A stretch of 64,000 nt of DNA from Pelecanus crispus (lineage: Eukaryota; Chordata; Aves; Pelecaniformes; Pelecanidae): positions 6,580,511 to 6,644,510 of the forward strand of contig NC_134659.1 in NCBI RefSeq assembly GCF_030463565.1. The letters are read 5' to 3'. Shown piece after piece: positions 1-12,400 of the stretch. Numbering within the stretch: the first letter of the stretch is position 1; every line of letters begins with the position of its first letter. Both the position numbers and the translations under genes were made by a program. The notes under the pieces are model-generated. The model made no database searches, was not told where the DNA came from, and saw nothing but the letters and a program-made list of their open reading frames with translations.

Positions 1-256
1 GAGATTTGGGTGTGCTGCGTTGGTAGGAAAATCTGTCCCCGATGTTCCTGGTGTTTGTGCAGTGCCCACTGTTCTGGGCCTCATCCAGGCGCTCAGATAT
101 CGCTGCTGCGGATGCAGTATGAGTATATACAGAATGCTTGATTTTCTTTCTCATGAAATTGGGAGCCCTTGGAAAAATTCTGGAGAAGCCTAAGAGAAGG
201 GATTTTTGACAGGATAAACTCTTGGTGTGATTTCCATTTCCTCTTTTGTATTTCAG

Positions 257-2889
257 GGTTCAATGTTGAAACGCTTCCTGCATATGCCAAGCGGTCCCAG
301 AGGATGGTCATCACTGCCCGTACGTGGGAAATGCTTTCTCTTCTTATGCAGGAAATTGGAAATAATTCGGCATTCCTCTCTGCTGGCATCCAGAGAGCTC
401 CTGCTTTTCTGATGGATGATGCAGTCCAGTGCTCCTGGAAGTGCAGTTTGTGTTAAGGATTTCTGTAATGACTGTGTAATGGGTGAAGGAAGGTACCCTC
501 TGCTGAATCAGTTGCCTTTGCTTCAGCATCCTCATTGCACATGAGAATCCTCAAGGTGCTTTTCTTCTCCTTGTGTAGGAGAGGGGTCAAGTAATCCTTG
601 TTCCCTTTTGGGATGCCAAACACAATCTGAAATTATTGCTTGTGGGATGTGCTCTGTCCCTTTTATAGGACCTGGAGACACGGGTCACAGCTCAGTGTAA
701 GCTAGCGCCTTATCCCTAACTCTTGGCAGAATGAAGCTGGCTGATTTGTGTGTGTGCGTTTTTTTTAACTGCAGCTCCTGTGACAAACCAGCCCGTGACT
801 CCCAAAGCCCTGACAGCTGGACAGAACAAGCCACATCCATCCCACATTCCTGGCCATTTCCCTGAGTTTCCGGATCCTCACACTTACATCAAGACACCAG
901 TGAGTGAAAAAAGATTTTTATGCTATTTGGGGCTGTTTGAAGTCAGTGACACCAGGAGTGGTGTACAAGTATTTTCACTGCAGCGATACCGTTTATCCAA
1001 AACATTGCTTCTCCTAGCTTAATATATGGCTGCTTGTTTGCGGGTTGGCCTTGCTGTAGATTTCTGGCTGACTGACATCTGTAGCTCCCTGAAAATCTCT
1101 GCATGTTGAAGGTCAATGCTTGCCTGTAGCCTCTGCATCCTAGCAGTGTTTTGAACTTTAGCTGTCTGCATTGCATTCACTACTGGTGTTCTTCCCCCGC
1201 CTCCCTCCCTGCTCCACAGACATACCGGGAGCCAGTATCTGATTATCAAGTCCTACGGGAAAAGGCAGCATCTCAACGGCGTGACGTAGAAAGAGCTCTC
1301 ACACGTTTCATGGCTAAGACGGGAGAAACGCAGAGTCTCTTCAAAGATGATGTTAGCACATTCCCATGTAAGTTACCTAGGACACTTTGTGCTGTAAATG
1401 ACAGCTATCTAACTGAGTATACACTCCATTAGAGTTCTTGCTACTGCAGGAGGTGAGCACTGAATGATCATATTGTGTTTGCCCTTCTGAGGCACTGGAA
1501 GGCTGGGAAATGAGGAATTTTCTGTTTAAAATGGGGATGAAAAACAGAATCAAAGCCAAATGGTAGGCTTCCACCCTCACCAAAGGCTCGCTCTCATCTG
1601 CTGGTGGAGAAGGCCTTGGCTGATAATGTGCTAAATTCAAAGCTCATCCCAGTCCTTTCTCTGCTCCTCTGTAACTTTTGAACAAGTAATTTCTTCTCTC
1701 TTACATTTTTGTAGTAGGCAGTGGAGGTTTTCCTGTTTCTCTTGTCTGCAAAGCAGTGATGAGAATTCCCACTTTCCCAAGGCTCGCTGGCAGCACAGAT
1801 GTCAGTGTTATCTTAAGGGGGACTAAGTGATGCTTCAGCCTATGAGATAATCCAACTTTTATGGAGGTCAGGAAGGACTTTTTGTGTTAGTATATAATGC
1901 TGTGTCCTTGGCTGGAAACATAAAGGGGCCTCAGAAAATAGGAAATTAGAGACTGCCATCTTTTAGGGACAGCATATTTCATTCCTGATCCCTGTGAGCA
2001 GCAGGAAAAGAGTGTGCATGTTTAAAACCAGAACCAGTGAAAGTGTTTGGTCTCTAAGCAACTGTTTGGCTTTGTGCTTCATAATCTCTGAGCAGAGGAG
2101 TCTTTTCCCAGCTTGCTGACTGTGTCCTTTTCCCTAACCCTAGTGATTGCTGCCAGGCCTTTCACTGTACCCTACCTGACAGCTCTTCTCCCCTCTGAGC
2201 TGGAAATGCAGCAAATGGAAGAAACGGATTCATCTGAGCAAGACGACCAGACAGACACCGAGAACCTCCCCCTGCATATGAGCACGGTACGCCCAGCCTG
2301 AGAGATCAAGGTCTCTCGGGCTCGACTTCCTTAAACTTATGAAACCTGGCTCTTTGCCTGTCTTCCTTGCAGCTGGGCAGAGTGGGTGGAAAATGGCAGA
2401 GTGGGTTGCGTTTTACCAGGTGTAAATGACTAAACATTGTCATGGTTCTTTAACTTTCTGCAGGGTGCAATGCAAAATGAGGTTGGATCATGAGCTTTCA
2501 GTACAATTCATTTCAGTGTTAGGGGAGAGAGAATTGTCCTAGAATCCCACTGTTCCCGAAGGGGATCTTCTTGTGTTAGAAATCAGGAGTCCTCACCTTT
2601 AATGCAGCTCCTTGTGTGCTGCTGTTTATCTTGGCTGTGGATTATCTGTTTTGCCCATAGGTTATGTGGTTTGAACTTCTAAGCCTTGTTTAGCCTAACT
2701 TTGGTTCTTTATGCTTTTGGGTTTTTTTCTTTTTTAATGTGGCAGGATGATTCAGGACCTGAAAAGGAGAATGCTTCAGTGTTACAGCAGAACACCTCCC
2801 TGTCAGGCAGTCGGAATGGGGAGGAAAATGTGATAGATAATCCCTACCTCCGGCCAGTGAAGAAGCCCAAGATCCGCAGAAAGAAGTGA
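257..2889 (+). CDS. TAF8: TAF8, TFIID subunit 8 (3' part; gene starts left of the window)
   Basis: Coding exons are 257-319, 775-899, 1220-1367, 2144-2286 and 2746-2889, each bounded by AG/GT with matching phase; the stop is TGA at 2887-2889. Together they give about 206 residues, close to residue 105 to the end of the 310-aa human protein. Recognisable pieces are GFNVETLPAYAKRSQRMVIT, the proline-rich PVTNQPVTPKAL segment, FPEFPDPHTYIKTPTYREPV, the helix-rich VLREKAASQRRDVERALTRF, and the basic tail PVKKPKIRRKK. In the known family the N-terminal histone fold (absent here, upstream of the window) pairs with TAF10. The proline-rich and central parts bind other TFIID subunits such as TAF2, and the basic tail is a nuclear localisation signal. 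The reading stops directly after RRKK, where I recall the human protein carrying three more residues. No damage is visible. The first 256 bases are the preceding intron. Confidence 0.96.
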
Positions 2890-4535
2890 AGTGTAGCCAG
2901 CTGGCTGCTCAGAGGAAGAGAAACCCAGGGGGTTCACCTCCGCTGCTGTGGGTGAGAGGCATGGAGCAAGACAGGAGAGGCAGTCCAGCTGAGGGGCAGA
3001 AGCAGAAGAATGATCTCTCTCTGCCTAGTGAACTACACTCTCGTCCTGGTTTGCAATGCTCCCTCTTTCCCCTCTGCTCTCCTGCTGACTTGGAACGGTC
3101 AATGGTCAATTGCCTTAAAAGCGTTGAAGGCCACCGGGTTACAGATGGGAATTGTCTCATTTACTTTGGTTTGTTCGCACTGTCAGCAGGATTTACTCTC
3201 TGAAGAGATGGGGGACACAAAGGTTCTTGCTGCTCAGTGCTTCCCAGCAGGCTCTGCAGAATACAAAGGCATAATTTGTTCGTGGCTGTCTGGCAGGCTA
3301 GAAAAGAAACTTCTGCAATCAACCTTGCCTGGCCTTATAATCTAAGGAGCATGTATTAACAGAGACAGAAAAATCCCAGAGAGGTTTCTTTCTTTGGATT
3401 CTTGGCAGGTAAAAGCAAACAGACGTTTCTTTTATAAACTAAAGGAGTCTGATGTGTTGGTAAGAGAATGAAGTGTAAATATAGAGCTAAGATGGTATTT
3501 TATTCTCACTTTTCTGACTGCAGCTGCATTTCTAACTTAAAAGTGCTAAGTGTGGTGTTTATCCTATTCTGCTTTGAGATTATGTTTTTTAGCAGTATGA
3601 ATGGCAAGATTTAACAGCTGCTTCAGGCTATTTTTCAGTTCTATTGTTAGTTTCAACACTGCACAACTCCTTTGAGAGTTCACGCCTTCACCAGCTGTTT
3701 TGGAAGATGCTGTGCTGAAAAACTTGGAATATGGAATAAAGCTGTATTGATTGCAGTCCGCAAGGCCATGCTATTGATCGCACTTTTTTATTTTGTCCAT
3801 TCTCAAATGGCCTTTATCAAAAGAAGTTGCTCTTTTTTCCCCCCTTTGTTTCCCCAGAGCAGAAGACTTTATTTCAGCACTGAAAATGACTGGTGGTGGG
3901 AGTATTGTAATTGTTAGCTGGTTCTGGAGGGCTTTGCTTTAATTTTCATTCAGCCGTTACTTAGGCAAAATATGGGTTAAATTTCTTTGACAGAAGACTC
4001 CGGTATTTTGGTCCAGTCTCCCAAGCATCTCTTCTGGATGAAAATGTGGTGCTGGGAGAGGCAGCAAAGACTGCCTGCTGCAGACTGCCAGGCAGGTCAT
4101 GGTTTCCTAGAGTAGTAGCTAAGTGCAAGAAGTCTGTTGTTGGGGAGATCAGAGTTACATGTGTAGATGTTTACCTCTGTTTAGTTAAAGCATGCTCCCA
4201 GGCCTCCCTCTTCCCCTGTCACCCAGGAAGGAGGAAGATAAAAAGGAGTAATTGTTTCAGTGAGAATGGAGGTGTTCCTGCCAAACAATTTGAAATGATG
4301 TCTCTAGCAAAAAAGTCCTGCATGTGCCATTGTCACTTCTGCTGGTGCCTCGGTTGTACAGAGTAACAAATGTACAGAGACACTGTGTATGTATGTATAT
4401 ATAAAAATTTATATCTTTTTTTACTTGGATTAAGCATTTTTTGTAATGAGAAAATCCCTCGCTGGGTAGGGGAAAAATGTAGAATGAAAACAGTAATTTT
4501 TATGTTCATAATAAAAGAAATTTTACGTCCTACAA
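2890..4535 (+). other. TAF8: TAF8 3' UTR with two candidate poly(A) signals
   Basis: Non-coding sequence follows the TAF8 stop. AATAAA occurs at 3735-3740 and again at 4510-4515, so a short (about 0.87 kb) and a long (about 1.65 kb) 3' UTR are both possible. The sequence becomes AT-rich near the second signal. The end coordinate is inferred as about 20 bases past the second signal. Confidence 0.6.
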
Positions 4536-6229
4536 GCAAAACTGACTGAGTCCTTAAAGTTTCAGGAGTGCAAAACCACCTGAGTGGAGCCTGAGTGTGT
4601 GTTCAGTGGGGTTTACAAGCTGTAGGAAGTCTTGTCTTTCCCTCTGCATCTCTTCCTTTCTCCACAGCAATACTTGGTAGATGAGAAGGTTGGGAATTTT
4701 CCAACAAAAACTTCGGTTCATTTGAAATATGTTCAGTGAGGACAAAGTGCCTTTTGGTATACCATCAGTTTTGCAAAAGCTTTAGTAGAAGGTTTCTCCA
4801 GTCACAGGTGGAACATGTGGTTGAGAAGGACTGCAGAATCAGAGGTACTGTTTACTTTCTTTTACCTCTTCTCTTACACATTAATTTTTCTCCTGATTAG
4901 AAAACCAGGACAGATGGAGTTGATGTATGCAGTATCAGCCATGAATACAAAGGTGAAGCCTTCAACAGCCATAAAACCCAGGTCTTAGGACAGTCCAATT
5001 TCCAAGGAGTCATACCCCCTCCTTCAAAAGATTGCACCAAAAGGAGCAACTGCTCATCAGCAAGTGCATCCCTTTTTGACAGCTGCAGCTACAAAGCAGT
5101 CTCTTGTGGTTGGAAGGGAAGGGGCCAACGTGCCTAGAAAAGACGGGTCGTGAGCAGCTGTTGTCGTGCGTATGTGAGAGCACTCAAAGACTGAAAGTGG
5201 GAAACTGGAAGAATGCATTTTGGTTTTATAGCTGAAATTGGGCTACAGGTGAAATTTGCTACAGAAACAGCTAAACAGACCCAGAAAATTTGAAAGCCTG
5301 CATTGCGACTGGTAGTTATACAGAGAATGAATGTTGCCTGCTCTTCATTTTCCCCTGAGATTGAATCAAGCTTGTGATCAGACAGATTAAGTCTGTGTGT
5401 GAAGGTTTGCAGACATTTATAGAATTCCCTAGGGTCTGAGTTGTACATTACAGAAACAACTGATGATGAATACCAGCACCTTTCTCTTTCATACTGAATT
5501 TATTTTCATGGCCGGATTCTTAATTAGCAGTATGTTCTTTGCTCCTTCCTTGAGAATATCTTCCTCATGTCAGTAGGCACAAAGCTAGTAACGCAAATGT
5601 ACATCTTGCAGGCCATCTGCTCTAACCTGTCCCAGCGCAGCCTCTTTCCCTAGGGTGTTCACTGTGTTTGCTACTTCAGTATAGTTGCTGGCTGGGCACA
5701 AAGCCATTATACTCTCTCTGAACATACCTGAGGGCAGCGCAGTACCGGTGGCTGTGCCACGTATGCCCCCATGTTTTTCAGCTCTCCTCAGGCTGTGGGT
5801 GAACCCCCAGGCCCGGCCTGGAGCATCTGTTGGAGATGAGGAGATGGTGGTGAGGAGGCCGGGGAAGGCAGGTGGCAGCAGAGGAGAAAATGGTGGTGTT
5901 CGCTCCCAATGATGAGGAGACGGGGCACCAGCTGAGCCACCCTCTAGCTGCGTTAATTTGGCTCCTCTCCGGTGCCAGCAAGGGCTGGGTTTTGGGGGGA
6001 AAAGCCCCCTGCAGTGAGGGAAGCCATGTCGGGGAGGGCGGTGAGGTGTTTCCATGGTGACACAAAATGGCCGCCAGCCCTGCCTGGGCCAAGGGGCTGA
6101 GGGAAGCGGGGCTGAGGGGTGCTGTGCACGGGACCCGGTGGCACCCAAACACCCGCGGAGGCAGCAGGCACCTGGCATGATACCAGGTAAGCACAACTAG
6201 TGGCAAGAAATGTCTCTTTTTGAAACAGT
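4536..6229. other. Spacer between the convergent TAF8 and PIFO 3' ends
   Basis: No exon with paired splice signals or recognisable protein was found here. The stretch from about 5,700 to 6,180 is GC-rich and gives long overlapping open frames on both strands. These look like composition effects. Confidence 0.5.
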
Positions 6230-6235
6230 TTTATT
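6230..6235 (-). terminator. PIFO: PIFO poly(A) signal
   Basis: The minus strand reads AATAAA, 112 bases beyond the PIFO stop codon. It is the first canonical signal downstream of that stop. Confidence 0.6.
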
Positions 6236-6346
6236 TGAAGAGGCTGGGTAGCGCAGGTGAGTGTCTTCGCGAGTGGGTGGGAAGCGGAGGCGAGGCCTGA
6301 GGTGCCCCTCTGGAAGGGGAGGACGTGTGGCGGCAGCCCTGGCTCC

Positions 6347-8892
6347 TCAGCTGTAGTATAAACTCAGGTAGGCCACTCGGTCCTGGTGTTTCCTTAATTC
6401 TCTGTCTATGGTCAGCTAAAAGACAACTACTATCTGTTAGATATTAGCAATGACAATTGCTTCAGAAAAGCACAGGAAGATGTGAGATGGTGTCGAGAAC
6501 CTTAACCTATGTTTTAAATCAGAAAGGTTTTCTTTTCAGCAGAGCTACACAGGGAAGTCTGTGCTCTGGTTCTCTCACTTTGTGGATGGCAACTTCCACA
6601 GCAAATTTCTTAATAGAAGTTTTTTTTGAAGGACTAACTGTTTTTGCAAACCAGCATTTTCTGATAGAAAATCCCTTTGTATCTTGTGCCCCAGGCTAGT
6701 AGAGCCACATACTCAGCAGGCCAGTGAGCAAAGGATGACAAAACATAGTGCAAATGCCTTGAAGTAATCATATGCTTTCCTTTGTCAGAAGCATTGAGCC
6801 AGGAATAACATCCCCTTATCCCTGTCCTTACCTTCTGCACCTCCATTTTTAGCATCCTCTTTGCTGGCATCGGCACTAAAGACCAGTCTGGAGACCCAAA
6901 CTTCATAGGCCAAGTGATTTTTTTGTGTAATTGCTTGTCTGCTTCATATATTCCAGGTCTAAAGAAAACAGGCACAAAATATCTCATTTCTGGAGCTGGT
7001 GTATGATGTTTTACCAGCCCTACTTACCAGCCCTACCTTGACCCATGGGAGAAATGCATGTTGTGGTATTCTAGTCATCATACTAAGTTAAAGACTAAAG
7101 CAAGGGAGCTTTTTGAAGATAAAAAAGCTTTACTGGGAACTCAGTTACCTATCTCCCATTTGTGTCTTACTATTTCTCTTTGCTAGTACCCCTGCTTATT
7201 ATTAAAAGTGAAAGAAAATGAGTTACATTACCCAGGGAAAAATTCTTTGTCTGAAGGCTTATCTGGAAATCGTGGTGTCTTAATGGAAAATGGAGCATAG
7301 GCAGGCTGGCATTTTCTCTCTTTGTTCCAGAATGACTGGTACGTTGCTGGGCCAGGAGTCACAGTCTGCAAGAGATAAAATTTCTATATGGAAGATTTTG
7401 TTCTGCAAACCGTTCCTACATGCTCTGATCAGCAGCCAGCTGGGCATTACAGACCTGCTGTTCAGTGCATGCTTTGGCTACTCTGATTGATAGCATAAAA
7501 AAATGAGAACAAGTCAATTATGCACTCCCTACTCCTTACCCAGTGCGTCCTGTGATGTCTTTCCTAATATATTATTATTCTAGAGAATTTGGGCCAGAAA
7601 ACAATAGCATGTTTGTTCAGGTAGTATAAGTACAGCTGGGCTTCCTTCCTGATTTTGCCTCAATATGTACATTTGCACATGTGTGTATGTGATATAAAGG
7701 AATGTATATATACAAATGCATGTGTCGATGTTGCCAGAGCTCATATGATCACTCATCGGCCTCTAGGCTCAACGCCTCCCACTAGACTATATGCATAAGG
7801 AGATCTGTAGCTAATGTATATATTAAGTTGGAGGCAGCCCCAGCAAATGTGATTGAAACTGATAGTCTATGTTGAGAACAGCCTACAAATTCTTGCAAAG
7901 TTGCAGCTCTGCTGCTTTGAAGTGCACTTTTCTTACCTGTGGCTCTGGTATGAAACGCTGGGCTGTTCTTGCTCCTATCACATAGCCTTTCTTGCTCAGT
8001 GGTTTGTTTTCCAAAGAGTATCTGAGGCTGCTTCTCTGCAATTCAAAAGCAGAAGTGTCTTACTGACATTTTTAAGACAACATTTGCATCAGGGGAGGGG
8101 CAGAAGTACATGAGCAGCAGATGTTATGCCTGTTAATTCCTCTAATTTCTCACTGATGTAGAGTGCTAGGGCAGCTGCAGCTTTGAGGACTGGTACGTTT
8201 GGAAGGGGAGGGGAATTTCTTTTTTCTTGGTATATGTGGAGACTTTGTACAATGAGTTTGCAGGGCAGGTGTGAGGCACTCCGTGTCCAGCTGGCCATGG
8301 TCCCATTGCTCCTGTACTGTGAGTCTTCTGTGAAGGAAAAGCTCTGAGCACGAAAACTGAACAACTTACCTCCTGACTCAGGTGACAGCCTGGCCCAAGC
8401 GAAGGGTCTCCCTTGATGGCTGTCATCTGGATTCCTAGCCTGTCTGGGGCGTGGTGGAGAGGGAACATTTTCCGCTCTTGACATGACCCAAATGAGATCT
8501 GTTTCTGCACATCTGTGAGACCAGGAGAGGGAAACGCCACCAGTGTGATAAACCCATGCAGAGGTGACCACTTGCTGCTTTTTTTCCTTCTTAAGTGTCT
8601 GCTGCTCTCTGCCTGAGGCCAACCATTCCCTTATCTCCCAGATGGGAACGTCCCCTGACCCTGGATATTTGTGAGGGGTCTGCCCTTTGGATGCCTGTTC
8701 CCTCCTGCCACAAAGGCTTGTTTTTCCCCAGCCTGAGCAAAGAGTAACCTAGCAGCCTGGTTGTGGGGAAGGTTGCTGGGGAAGCCCAATGCCACCGGGG
8801 AGTTTCATGAAAAGGAAAGCCCTTGTGCCCACAGCCCCCTCGGGTGCACGCACCTCGCAGGGCTCACCTCTCGGCTCCCACTCCGCTGCCAT
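6347..8892 (-). CDS. PIFO: PIFO / CIMAP3, protein pitchfork (cilium-associated)
   Basis: Six coding exons on the minus strand: 8868-8892, 8370-8512, 7937-8035, 7232-7365, 6832-6958 and 6347-6415. All junctions are GT/AG, and the phases close to a 597-nt frame (198 aa plus TGA at 6347-6349; human is 191 aa). Matches to the human protein run the whole length: FGSCQERKMFP (human FGTCQQRKLFP), KGYVIGARTAQRF (KGYTLGARTAVRF), APFSIKTPRF, WPMKFGSPDW (identical), and RKHQDRVAYLSLYY near the end. Pro-Gly-Pro motifs (LGPGC, TPGPATYQ, FPGPGIY) recall those of the CIMAP/SHIPPO family. In mammals pitchfork acts at the base of cilia, is linked to Aurora A activation and cilium disassembly, and is expressed at the node. 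The first exon (M-A-A-E-W-E-P-R) is the least certain: it rests on phase and a strong donor, not on similarity. The gene lies about 500 bp downstream of CHIA in the same orientation, as at human 1p13. Confidence 0.93.
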
Positions 8893-8930
8893 TGCAGCCC
8901 TGCCAGACGCCAGGATGTGTGTGTACGCCA

Positions 8931-8944
8931 GTTGCTATAGACAC
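8931..8944 (+). promoter_or_regulatory. RFX X-box-like site upstream of PIFO
   Basis: GTTGCTATAGACAC lies 39-52 bases upstream of the PIFO start codon. The left half is a good RFX half-site (GTTGCYA). The right half matches the X-box consensus poorly. RFX factors with FOXJ1 drive many cilium genes, so the position is suggestive; function is inferred only. Confidence 0.35.
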
Positions 8945-9389
8945 AGAGCAGGGGGTGCTGGAAGGAATGCTGGCAGTGGCAGCGCCTGAAGTGTGCAGGG
9001 AAAAGAGGAGGATTAATAACATCCCTGTGGATTGTGCTATGCTGGCTCCTACTCTGAGGAGCTGTGGTTTTCACGCTGTAAGTCGGTAGGGGAGAGGTCT
9101 CGGGGGAAGCAGCCTATAGGTTGTGCTGTCAGGACCCTTCTCTGTGATCTCTCTTGTGGCGCAGTCTGATCTGACCTGTTGTGTGCTCTCTGTCTTTTTC
9201 CCTGTGTCTGGCTGCCATGGTAGGGCAGCAAGAAACCCCTGGAAAATACCATGCTGGAATTAAGTCCTGCTTGTGGATTCAGGCCCTTCCCTGAGCACAA
9301 GTGTGAGTATCATGAGAGAATCAGAGAGCATTAAAATATTAAGAGCAAGATGAATTGAAAGAGTGAGGATTGTTGCTTTTGCAGAACAC

Positions 9390-9395
9390 TTTATT
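9390..9395 (-). terminator. CHIA: CHIA poly(A) signal
   Basis: The minus strand reads AATAAA 65 bases past the CHIA stop codon, giving a short 3' UTR typical of this gene family. Confidence 0.75.
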
Positions 9396-9459
9396 TAATC
9401 ATTCTTATTCCATGCAATTAGATCAGAGGGGTCTGTTTGCTGTAATAGCATTGGTATCT

Positions 9460-12400
9460 TCATTGCCAGTTGCAGCAGGAGCAGCTGGTGTCAAAGATCA
9501 AGCCGTGCGGGCAGCTCTGCACGAAGGTTTTACCATTAGTGCAGTTGTAGAACTTCTTCTGGTTGGCTGGATCTGCATAGATACCGTTGGCCTTGCCAGC
9601 ACAGAAATGGCTCCCACCAGAGCCACCAGTATTGCTACCTGAGCCCCTGCTCCCAGTTCCACTTCCTTGGTTAGGAGCTTCAGTGATTGGAGGATTGGGC
9701 TGAGTCGGAGGCACAGAGTCTAAAACAAAAGCAGGAAAGGGTTTATTTTTGTGTCGACAGTCTCTCAGCCCTTCCCTCCCTCCATACGCCCTTTGGTGGT
9801 GGGGTCAGCTATTAAAGGGTGCTCCCCCAGAGGCTGGCCTGGCTCACACCAGGCCTCTGAAACATCTGGACCCAGGTCCAAGATACAATCTCCCTCTTTT
9901 GTCTCAGAGGATGTAGACTGAAGGGACCTTTCCAGGGCAATCTCTAGTTGTGGCTTCCACAGAAAGTCTTTATCCACCAAGGCTCCAGAGATAAAGGTTC
10001 ACAGGTCTCTGAAGCCTTGCATCAGGAGCAAGCTAGGGAGTCACCTTCAAGAAGCACACACCACTCAGGTTACTCACCGCCATTTTGCAGACCAAGACCA
10101 TTCTTCAGAGTAGTGATCAGGGGATATTTGCCTTCCTTGCAGAAAGTGCCAGTGAAGTCATCCAGAGCAAGGTCCCAAACCATAGCACCTCCAAAATTGT
10201 TCTTCTTCAGCCAGTCAACCTGTTCAATGCCAGGAGAGAAATCCCAATTAGTCTGGGGACCTGCTACTGCAGAAGGCCTCCTGCCTTATTATTAGCACAG
10301 CCACACATCTCGCCATACCTTGATGTTGAAGCTCTTGACGTTGTCATAGCCAACCCATTCGTTGCCGCTGTAGGCATAGGGCACATCCTGGTGGGCATCC
10401 CAAGCCTGGGTGGCTCCAGAGTCCAGGAACGTGCAGATCTAGGAAAAAAGGGGAGAGGGAGAAGTCAGCAAGTGTCCTACAAAAAAGGGCACATGGCATA
10501 TTCCATGGGTCCATGCGTTAAAAATTCCTTGCTGGGTTTTGAAGAGTGTTTGTGTTCTTGGCAGCCCGGGTGTGTAGGAGCACACATACCTCGTAATAAG
10601 CCAAGAATCCAGCCTGCCTTGTGTAAGGTCCAGCTGGCCCAGGTCCTGATGTTGGTGCCCCAACAGCAGTGTCAGATGAGCTTTGGAGGTTGAAGTTATG
10701 TCCATAGGTTGGGAATCCAACAAGGAGCTTCTCAGCTGGGGCACCATTGCTCTTCCAGTAGTTCATAGCATAATCCTGTAAAAAAAACACTACAGTTAAA
10801 GTCTGTGCCAGGACCTGTAGGCAGGAAGATGACTCCTTAAACTTCTGATCACTGGTATCATGATAATCATCTGCGACACAGGCTCGGAAAATATACTTAC
10901 GACATTGAAGTAGATGAGGTCACCAGTGTCAGCTGGCCCTTTGTACAGAGGGCTGTTCTCCCCAGTGTGTCCATCCCAGGGGCCGTGGAAGTCGTAAGTC
11001 ATCACATGGAAGTAGTCCAAGTATCTGTGGGGAACATTGCTTGCATCTATCTCCTGGCCTGCTTGGTCACCCAGACCTGATTGTTCCTTTATGCTGGCTG
11101 TTTACCCCACCACATCCCTGGCCATGTCCCCACTTTCTGCAAATCTGGGTTCTTCAGGACTTGTTTTGAGCTGGCCTTGTAAGTGCTGGAGCCACTTCTC
11201 CAGAGGAGGGAGGCAGAGGTCAAGGCAGAGTGGGAATTGCACTGGTATTCTGGGAACCAAGAGATGTTCCCTGATGACTTTGAGCAGCCTTTTGTTACAC
11301 TTTGCTTTCTGAGGTGTCTGTTTTCCCACCAAACAAGCACCACTCTCGTAGCATTCTTGCCTTATGCAAGAGTAGGGACTTCACATGCAATGAGGTTGGT
11401 TTCTGCCGAATAATGGCAGAGTTTCCCTTAACCACTTGAAGGAACCACTTAAGTCACAGAAACAATAGCTGAGGGTTTGCTACTCACTTTCCAAGCTCAG
11501 GAATCTGGTAGCCAGCCTGAATGGTGGGAAGTCCTGCAGCAACAGCCGCAGTGAGCATGAGACGGGACTTGTTGACCTGTTTGGCTTCCTCCTCAAAAGC
11601 TGCCAGTGTTTCCTGAGGGATGCCAAGAAACAGCTCTCACCATGGACTCTCTGGGCTGAAGCTTCACAGCCACAGCTGTGCAGAGCAGAGGGCTTGACCA
11701 AAGCCTTTTGTTTCAGCCTACCTTAACCAGGACGGTAAAGAGAGTCTTGTCCTGGGGTGGGCTGCCCCTGGACCCAGGGTATTCCCAGTCAATGTCCAGC
11801 CCATCAAATTGATATTGGCGCAGGAATTTGATGACAGACTTGATGAAAGTCTGGCGGTTCTCAGGCGTGGAAACCATTGCGGAGAACCTAGGGAAGCAGA
11901 GCAGGACAGAGTTAGAGTTTGGTTGGTGCCTTTCCCCCCCTCTCCCTCCCTTTCCAGGGTGCCGTTACGGGAAGGAGATGGTTTTGATTTACTTGGCTGT
12001 CCCAAAATTCCATCCTCCAATCGCCAGGAGGGTCTTCAGTTTTCCATTCCTGCAAAGGGGAGAACAGGAACATATTTCACTCCAAGGAATGGTTTAGTCT
12101 TACCAATTTCTAACATTACACAACAGACCAACACAAAGCACAGTGCTCTTGCTTTTCTTGAAAGTGTCTGGTATAGCTGCCTTTGCAGGCCGTGATCTCC
12201 TGGTGTGAAACCCAAAGAGCAAGTCCAGAGTGCACCGAGTTGCTGTCACCATCCTCAAAGGACCAGTGCTGGCAGCCTGCCTTGCCCTCCCCTCCCCTCC
12301 CCTCCCCTCCCCTCCCCTCCCCTCCCCTCCCCTCCCCTCCCCTCCCCTCCCCTCCCCTCCTTTTCCCTCCCTGTCACTATCTGCCTCTTCTCTTTGGCAT

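Noticed and set aside
5585-6206. 203- and 142-codon minus-strand frames between TAF8 and PIFO, with a YY1-like AAAATGGCCGCC near 6,064
   Set aside because: Two frames are open together in a GC-rich block, without splice signals or similarity. A single YY1-like word is too weak to call a promoter.
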